Positions 58,778 to 64,000 of a stretch of DNA of 64,000 bases are shown piece by piece. Origin of the DNA: JAGMES01 sp023128035 (lineage in GTDB: Bacteria > Bacillota > Halanaerobiia > DY22613); contig DAOVRZ010000004.1 in NCBI GenBank assembly GCA_030627905.1, positions 41,545-105,544 on the forward strand, read 5' to 3'. A program made the translations under genes and the position numbers. The notes under the pieces are model-generated. The model saw only the letters and a list, made by a program, of their open reading frames with translations. It searched no databases and was not told the DNA's origin. The stretch's first letter is position 1; each line of letters begins with the position of its first letter.

Positions 58778-59476
58778 ATGCAAAATAAAATTTTACTAAT
58801 TGAAGATGATGTATCTATTAGTGAAATGGTTATGAATTATCTAACAAAGGAAGGATTCAGAGTATCAAATGCTTTAAATGGTGAAGAGGGAGTTGCAAAA
58901 TTTTTAGAGGATACTTTTGATTTGGTTGTTCTTGATATAATGATGCCAAAACTAGATGGTATGGAAGTTATGAAGATTATTAGAGAAAGAAGTTCTGTAC
59001 CAATCATAATTATGTCAGCTAAGGACAGCGATGTTGATAAGGCGATAGGCTTAGGATTGGGTGCTGATGATTATATTTCTAAGCCTTTTTCAATGATTGA
59101 AATATCAGCAAGGATTAAAGCAGCAATAAGGCGTGCTACTAAATATTCCAAGAGTGATACAAAAGAAGGAGCAAATGTCAAAGAGTTTTATGGTCTTACT
59201 GTAGATATGGACAACTATTCGGCCATTAAGAATGGTAAAAATATAAAGCTTACCTTGAAGGAATTTAAAATTCTGAAATTATTTATTACTAATCCTAATA
59301 GAGTTTTTACAAAGGCTCAGATTTATAGTTTTGTCTGGAATGACGATTATTTTGGAGATGAAAATGTGATTAACGTTCATATGAGAAGATTAAGAGAGAA
59401 AATAGAGGATGATGCCTCCAACCCTAAATATATTAAAACCTTGTGGGGTATAGGGTATAAATTGGGTGAGTTTTAG
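58778..59476 (+). CDS. OmpR/PhoB-family response regulator
   Basis: The receiver domain (1-120) has acidic pair Glu9-Asp10, phosphoacceptor Asp53 in VVLDIMMPKLDG and Lys in YISKPFS. The C-terminal winged helix has LTLKEFKILKLFITNPNRVFTKAQIYSFVW and INVHMRRLREKIEDD..YIKTLWGIGYKL. It has 232 residues. The sensor kinase starts immediately at the next base. It probably activates the ABC genes at 60560. Confidence 0.95.
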   Translation: MQNKILLIEDDVSISEMVMNYLTKEGFRVSNALNGEEGVAKFLEDTFDLVVLDIMMPKLDGMEVMKIIRERSSVPIIIMSAKDSDVDKAIGLGLGADDYISKPFSMIEISARIKAAIRRATKYSKSDTKEGANVKEFYGLTVDMDNYSAIKNGKNIKLTLKEFKILKLFITNPNRVFTKAQIYSFVWNDDYFGDENVINVHMRRLREKIEDDASNPKYIKTLWGIGYKLGEF

Positions 59477-60412
59477 ATGGTTACTTTTTTATTTATAATA
59501 ATTCTAATTTTGTTGTGTATAATATATCTTCAATATAGATTTCAAAAGGTGAGAAGTACTAACATAAAATACATACATGAAAAGCTAGACAGCATCATTA
59601 CAAAGGGAACTAGTGAAAAGATTATGGTGGTTACCGATGATAAGGAGCTTAAAGCTCTTTTAGTAGAAATAAATAATTTATTGGATTGTAACCAAAAAGT
59701 TCTGGCAGACTACACAAAATCTGAAATATTAATAAAAAAAATGCTCTCAAATATCTCTCATGACTTGAAAACGCCGCTTACAGTCGTACTGGGATATATT
59801 GAGACAATAAAGCTTGATAATGGCATTAGTAGTGAGGAGAGAGAAGTATTGCTTTCAAAGGTTCAGAATAAAGCAATGGAGGTCATAGAACTTATCAATA
59901 ATTTTTTTGACTTGGCAAAGTTGGAATCCAGGGACAAGGATATACCACTGACAAGAGTTAATATGAACGAGATTTGCAAAAAGAATATACTAGCCTTTTA
60001 TGATATTTTAACTACCAAAGGCTTTGAGGTTAGTATAGATATCCCTGAGAACAACATTTATGCAATGGGAAATGAAGAAGCTCTTGATAGGATAATGGAC
60101 AATTTAATATCAAATGCCATCAAGTATGGAAATGATGGCAATATATTAGGCTTATCATTGCGATATGATGAGGATTATGTTTATGTGGATATCTGGGATA
60201 AAGGTAAGGGAGTTGATGAAATACATCGGGATCATGTTTTTGAAAGGATGTACACCCTAGAAGACTCTAGAAATAAATTGTATCAGGGTAGCGGACTTGG
60301 CCTTACCATTACCAAAAGACTTGTTGAAAAATTAGGGGGAGAAATTACTCTTCATAGCAAACCCTATGAAAAAACGATCTTTTCTTTTAAATTAAAAAGA
60401 ATAACTTATTAA
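59477..60412 (+). CDS. membrane sensor histidine kinase
   Basis: A single N-terminal helix (VTFLFIIILILLCIIYLQY) is followed by a coiled segment, the phosphoacceptor His95 in ISHDLKTPLTVVLGYI, and a HATPase domain with ISNAIKYGNDG (N box), DIWDKGKGV (G1) and GSGLGLTITKRLVEKLGG (G2). It has 311 residues and almost no extracellular part. That layout fits intramembrane-sensing kinases that read the state of an ABC exporter, as in bacitracin-type systems. It starts at the base after the regulator's stop. Confidence 0.93.
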   Translation: MVTFLFIIILILLCIIYLQYRFQKVRSTNIKYIHEKLDSIITKGTSEKIMVVTDDKELKALLVEINNLLDCNQKVLADYTKSEILIKKMLSNISHDLKTPLTVVLGYIETIKLDNGISSEEREVLLSKVQNKAMEVIELINNFFDLAKLESRDKDIPLTRVNMNEICKKNILAFYDILTTKGFEVSIDIPENNIYAMGNEEALDRIMDNLISNAIKYGNDGNILGLSLRYDEDYVYVDIWDKGKGVDEIHRDHVFERMYTLEDSRNKLYQGSGLGLTITKRLVEKLGGEITLHSKPYEKTIFSFKLKRITY

Positions 60413-60424
60413 GCTGATTATGCT

Positions 60425-60466
60425 GAACAAGATGCTTTTTGTTTGAAAGTATCTTGTTCTTTTTTG
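60425..60466 (+). terminator. terminator between kinase and ABC genes
   Basis: GAACAAGAT and ATCTTGTTC pair, with a 17-nt loop, followed by TTTTTT. Confidence 0.88.
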
Positions 60467-60559
60467 CAACTTAAGAATTTTGTAAGATTTGATTAATAAA
60501 AAAGAGAATTTCAGTGTTTATAATAAAAGTGTAGTAATTGAGCGAAAGGAGAGAGGGAA

Positions 60560-61438
60560 GTGACATATATATTAAAGACATACAACTTAACGAAAGCCTT
60601 TGATGGTAAAGAGGTAGTATCAAATGTGAATATGAATATTAAGAAGGGCGAAATTTATGGTTTTTTAGGACCAAATGGTGCAGGTAAAACTACTGTAATG
60701 AAAATGATAACTAACCTTATTAAACCAACATGTGGAGAAATTGAAATTTTTGGTGAAAAGCTTACTGATACTTCCTATGAAGTCTTAAAAAGATTTGGTA
60801 CTATCATTGAATATCCGGTATTTTACGAAACTCTTTCTGCAAAAGAAAATATGGATCTCCACTGCGAATATATGGGTTATCATGACAAAAAGGCTATTGA
60901 TAGAGCATTGGAACTTGTAAATTTAAATAACATTAACAATAAAGCAGTTAAAGAGTTTTCACTTGGGATGAAACAAAGGCTTGGAATTGCAAGAGCAATA
61001 ATTACTAAGCCAGAATTTTTAATATTGGATGAACCTATAAATGGTCTTGATCCGATTGGAATTAAAGAGATCAGAAATTTATTTAAAATGCTTAGCAGAG
61101 AGTATGGTGTAACAATATTAATATCAAGCCACATATTAGCAGAGATAGAACAAATAGCTGATACCATAGGAGTTATAAACAATGGAAGATTGATAGAAGA
61201 AGTCTCAATGGATAGTATTAGAGAAAAGAACAAGGAGTATATTGAGCTAGCTACAAGCGAATGTAAAAGGGCATCTTATATTTTGGAAAATGATCTCAAT
61301 ATCAGTAATTTTAAAGTTATGGATAACAACATAATAAGAATATATGATGCTGATATACCTCAGAGCAGAATATCCAAAACTTTAATTTTAAAGGATATAA
61401 ACATTGAATCGATAAACAAGAAAACTAGTTCTTTATAG
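60560..61438 (+). CDS. ABC transporter ATP-binding protein (BcrA-like, antimicrobial peptide resistance type)
   Basis: This 292-residue ATPase has Walker A GPNGAGKTT (37-45), the Q-loop region TIIEYPVFYETLSAKENM, signature FSLGMKQRLGIARAI, Walker B FLILDEPINGLDP and switch His in ISSHILAEIEQ. The C-terminal ~80 residues form an extra beta/alpha domain ending NIESINKKTSS, as in BcrA and lantibiotic immunity ATPases. GTG start after AAAGGAGAGAGG. Its position after a two-component pair suggests inducible defence against a peptide antibiotic. Confidence 0.9.
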   Translation: MTYILKTYNLTKAFDGKEVVSNVNMNIKKGEIYGFLGPNGAGKTTVMKMITNLIKPTCGEIEIFGEKLTDTSYEVLKRFGTIIEYPVFYETLSAKENMDLHCEYMGYHDKKAIDRALELVNLNNINNKAVKEFSLGMKQRLGIARAIITKPEFLILDEPINGLDPIGIKEIRNLFKMLSREYGVTILISSHILAEIEQIADTIGVINNGRLIEEVSMDSIREKNKEYIELATSECKRASYILENDLNISNFKVMDNNIIRIYDADIPQSRISKTLILKDINIESINKKTSSL

Positions 61439-61475
61439 GATTACTTTTTAAAGTTAATAAATGGAGGTGGTTTAA

Positions 61476-62168
61476 GTGCTTAAATTAATAAAATTGGAAA
61501 TGAAGAAAAATAAAGTAAGAAGATATATTAAAGGAGTCATAATAGCAAACCTAATCATACTAAGTTTAATACTGTTTATAAGTTATGGGATGAAAAATCA
61601 AAATGAAGTTGGATTTTCTGACATTGCTGAGTATATCACAATAATTGATTCATTAGTTAGAAGTACCTTTATTATATTTTCTGCGGTTCTTCTCTCGGAA
61701 TTTATTATTGAAGAATATAAAAACAAAACGATTATGGTATTGTTCATGTATCCCGTAAACAGAAAAAAAATACTTATAGCTAAGTTGATGGTTGTAGGTG
61801 TGTTTACTTTCTTGTTGATCATTTTATCTGATATTTTTATAAGTTTAATTTTCTACATTTTCAATATATATTTCAACTTCATAACGACTGGGCTCACAGG
61901 GGACATAATATTAAAACAGTCTATATTTATTACTGTAAATGCTCTGGCGACCGTAGGTATCAGTTTAATACCTCTATATTTTGGTATGAAGAAAAACTCT
62001 GTATCTAGAACAATAGTATCAGCAGTAATATTAGTTTCTATTTTTGGTTCAAGTACTGGAGGATTTTCTTTAAGCTCAATAATTGTAATTCCGATATCAT
62101 TTGCTTTATTAGGAATATTTATGACTTATTTAAGCATAAGAGATATTGAACATAAAGATGTGGTTTAA
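61476..62168 (+). CDS. ABC-2 permease partner
   Basis: Six hydrophobic helices are visible in 230 residues (for example GVIIANLIILSLILFIS, GVFTFLLIILSDIFISLIFYIF and FALLGIFMTYLSI). EFIIEEYKNKTIMVLFMYPVNRKKILIAKL before TM3 is a typical ABC-2 loop. It follows the ATPase by 37 bases; GTG start after GGAGGTGG. Together they should form one exporter. Confidence 0.85.
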   Translation: MLKLIKLEMKKNKVRRYIKGVIIANLIILSLILFISYGMKNQNEVGFSDIAEYITIIDSLVRSTFIIFSAVLLSEFIIEEYKNKTIMVLFMYPVNRKKILIAKLMVVGVFTFLLIILSDIFISLIFYIFNIYFNFITTGLTGDIILKQSIFITVNALATVGISLIPLYFGMKKNSVSRTIVSAVILVSIFGSSTGGFSLSSIIVIPISFALLGIFMTYLSIRDIEHKDVV

Positions 62169-62239
62169 ATCTAGATGTTGATGATAGTTGTGATCTGTAA
62201 TTTAGAAAAAAGTATTTTAATGTTGGTGGAGTAATGTTA

Positions 62240-62416
62240 ATGGTGGGTTTGTTAATAATTAAATTTCCCAAGTTAGTATCCTTTTTGGGGAAATTACCTG
62301 GTGATTTTTCAATCGGTGGAAAAATTTTTATCCCATTGAGTTCTGCAATTTCTATTAGTTTAGTTGTAAGCATTCTTTCACTGATATTTAGTTTTATTTT
62401 GCGTTTAATAAAATGA
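62240..62416 (+). CDS. DUF2905 small membrane protein
   Basis: About 58 residues. LGKLPGDFSIGGKIFIPLSSAISISLVVSILSLIFSFILR matches the DUF2905 signature LPGD..i..g...fP..s. It has two membrane helices. The ATG at 62240 fits the GGTGGAG site; the ATG at 62234 is possible. The N-terminal helix looks slightly short and an in-frame stop lies at 62204, so the 5' end may have been damaged. Function unknown. Confidence 0.7.
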   Translation: MVGLLIIKFPKLVSFLGKLPGDFSIGGKIFIPLSSAISISLVVSILSLIFSFILRLIK

Positions 62417-62418
62417 CA

Positions 62419-62456
62419 AGAGTACCACAGGCTAATAATGCCATGTGGTGCTTTTT
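62419..62456 (+). terminator. terminator after the DUF2905 gene
   Basis: AGTACCACA and TGTGGTGCT pair with one G-U over ~14 bases, followed by TTTTTT. Confidence 0.8.
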
Positions 62457-62479
62457 TGATTATTAAAAAAATATTTAGA

Positions 62480-62745
62480 GGTGATATATAAAGAGCAGGG
62501 ACTTAAACAGGTAGTGGAGTTATTTGGAATTGCGACTTTGAAAGTATTAAGTATTACAAAGGTTTCATTTACATTTAAGTGAAGACTTTTACAATTTTAT
62601 GATCTATTAATGCCTGATAGGTAACAAAGAAAAGAAATTGTAACTGAAGAAGTTGCGAGGAATCTTTAAAATATTGCTTAATAATAGTTACTATGAATGG
62701 AAGGACTTCTGGTATTAAACAGGAGTTCTTTTATATAATAGGATA
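62480..62745 (+). pseudogene. probable decayed IS3-like transposase
   Basis: Fragments in different frames include EQGLKQVVELFGI and later LLNNSYYEWKDFW, the latter resembling the SGYYEWK motif of IS3-family OrfB. No intact frame and no clear terminal repeats are visible. The stretch 62746-62907 holds nothing I can identify. Confidence 0.35.
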
Positions 62746-62907
62746 GAAGTTTTCTAAGTCAATTTTTTCTCCCGTTTAATATAGAATGGTATAAATAAAA
62801 TATCATTCGACTAATAAATGCAAGATACGTCAAAGAGAAAAATTATTGCTTTGTAGAAATATTAAACAACATGTTGAATTAGAAATGTGAGTATTTAAAC
62901 CAGCTTA

Positions 62908-63125
62908 ATTAAAATTGAGATCAGACCATTTTTAAAACCAAGAGGAGCTATGAGTCCACCTGTATGATTTCAATAATTGAGATAGATTCTCCAAACCAGA
63001 GAAAGAGGAATCTGTATAGTGTAAAATTATTTTTGGTTAAGTCATTTTGGTTATTATTCATCTAACATACCTTTCTTATTTAGCCTCATACTATGGATTT
63101 GAATGGCTGGTTTCTTCATATCATC
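62908..63125 (-). pseudogene. broken duplicate of the cytX start and part of thiD
   Basis: Bases 62908-63072 match 56291-56456 (first ~50 codons of cytX, its ATG and the junction) at about 90 percent with small deletions. The copy then jumps to CATACTATGGATTTGAATGG, which matches 56751 onward inside thiD. The ~290 bases between are missing. It cannot encode a protein. Confidence 0.85.
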
Positions 63126-63340
63126 AAACACATGTGAATAAAGGTCAAGGGTAATAGAGACTGCTGAATGGGAGAGGAATCTGATTCCCTGGTAAAGGGA
63201 TTGTAATGACCTGCAATGTATTTTTTCTAGAATACAAGATCAATTAATTGCCTAATAAATAAAAGAAATATATTTTAAGGAGAAGGATAATTAAAGACAA
63301 TGATTGACTTTTAGCTAGATTATAACTAGGAGGGTTTCTG
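63126..63340. other. intergenic stretch before the RnlA-like gene
   Basis: No open frame or strong hairpin is seen. It ends with the ribosome site CTAGGAGGG before a GTG start. Confidence 0.4.
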
Positions 63341-63904
63341 GTGGGGAAAAAGAATATCTTTAAAAGACTTAACCTAGACAGAAATAAGTTATATAGTTGG
63401 ATTTGTGAATTTTGTGAAGAAGAATTTGATGTTTATGATGTCCAAGAATTAGAAATGGTAAATGAAAATAATAACCAGTTTAGATTTGTAATTATTGGTG
63501 ATGCTAAAGAAATAACATTAGATTTGTATTTTAGAAATGATGGAACCACTACTCTCCAACCCCAAGTAGGTACAAATCCAGATCTTTCCTTAAAATTAGC
63601 TTCTTTCATAATTCAAAAAGTTGAATATAAAAAAGATACTATTAGAAATTCTTCTTATTCTGTAAAGCCAATTGAGGCTGATAATGTCAATTTACTTGTT
63701 GAATATTTAACTACAGTAGATGGAGTTCAGTTAATTCAAAACGGTTATAATAGCTCAAATAAGTATAATATTTATCAATTTAGTGGACATATTGGGGACA
63801 GAATTACAATAAAGTATTATGATAATAAGAGATTGCAAATTCAAGGTAAACCGATGTTATTAGTACGCCAAGAAAAGCTTGGTACTTCTTTTAAGGTGAA
63901 GTGA
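63341..63904 (+). CDS. RnlA-like N-terminal region, lacking the nuclease half
   Basis: The 187-residue product aligns by eye with the first half of E. coli RnlA, the toxin of a phage-responsive toxin-antitoxin pair: FKRLNLDRNKL at the start, LDLYFRNDGTTTLQPQVGTNPDLSLKLA (RnlA: IFYNGDGSTTIQYLTGANRSLGQELA) and KRLQIQGKPML (RnlA: KLQIQGRPL). The stop at 63902 comes before the Dmd-binding and HEPN RNase domain. It may be a truncated gene or a stand-alone version of the N-terminal TBP-like domains. GTG start with AGGAGGG eight bases upstream. The downstream 96 bases show no continuation in another frame. Confidence 0.65.
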   Translation: MGKKNIFKRLNLDRNKLYSWICEFCEEEFDVYDVQELEMVNENNNQFRFVIIGDAKEITLDLYFRNDGTTTLQPQVGTNPDLSLKLASFIIQKVEYKKDTIRNSSYSVKPIEADNVNLLVEYLTTVDGVQLIQNGYNSSNKYNIYQFSGHIGDRITIKYYDNKRLQIQGKPMLLVRQEKLGTSFKVK

Positions 63905-64000
63905 TCAAAACTCACATTAAATTAGCTAGATTGAATAAACTTGCCATTACAATAAAGTGGACGTATATACCCAATGGTAAGGGTAGAAGAAAGCGCCGGT

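Overview
The window reads as chromosome of a low-GC, anaerobic, endospore-forming Firmicute. The reasons are AT-rich codons, strong GGAGG ribosome sites, an alpha/beta-type small acid-soluble spore protein, the rapZ-yvcK-whiA and cggR-gap-pgk-tpiA-gpmI-eno clusters, a membrane pyrophosphatase, and promoter boxes shaped like Bacillus SigH (Spo0H) promoters. The protein set would fit the Halanaerobiales or related Clostridia. That placement is an inference from gene content; no 16S rRNA is present.

Layout. 1-8.4 kb is accessory: the end of a nonribosomal-peptide-type carrier/thioester-reductase gene, a two-gene McrBC-like type IV restriction system, a GNAT/NUDIX pair, and a lipoprotein made of five 120-residue repeats. 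8.4-12 kb holds a small cupin and a GntR(YtrA-type)-ABC-ABC-beta-repeat operon with a palindromic operator at its promoter. 12-17.7 kb is a four-gene, translationally coupled operon of three SPFH/HflK-HflC-like membrane proteins and a P1B-type metal ATPase. 17.7-23.9 kb carries the spore protein, a PHP hydrolase, rapZ, yvcK, whiA and rpoN. 24-26.6 kb has a secreted lamin-tail/metallo-beta-lactamase lipoprotein with a DUF3006 partner. 26.7-40.4 kb is housekeeping: the CggR-controlled glycolytic operon, secG, hppA, a thioesterase, rnr, smpB and tmRNA.

Between tmRNA (40.35 kb) and tRNA-Trp (44.74 kb) is a small island. It contains decayed reading frames around an intact three-gene cassette (sce7726-like nuclease, sce7725/beta-like protein, HEPN-associated RES protein), a good candidate for a poorly described defence or toxin module. 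45-53.5 kb has a twin-P-loop ATPase with a sequestered ribosome site, then a glycerol operon: an unknown polytopic membrane protein, glpK, two flavoproteins, a DUF1667 protein and glpP. 53.8-57.5 kb is a minus-strand thiamine salvage operon (thiD-cytX-thiM-thiE) behind a TPP riboswitch. 57.6-64 kb holds a reductive-dehalogenase-like Fe-S protein, a two-component system with a peptide-type ABC exporter, a DUF2905 protein, a junk region including a broken copy of the cytX/thiD junction, and a short RnlA-like protein.

Two families of small interspersed repeats recur: a ~115-bp element with three copies, two of them bracketing rpoN, and a ~125-bp palindromic element with two copies. They lie next to each other downstream of glpK. 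All reading is by eye from the sequence; family names come from remembered family features, not from database searches.
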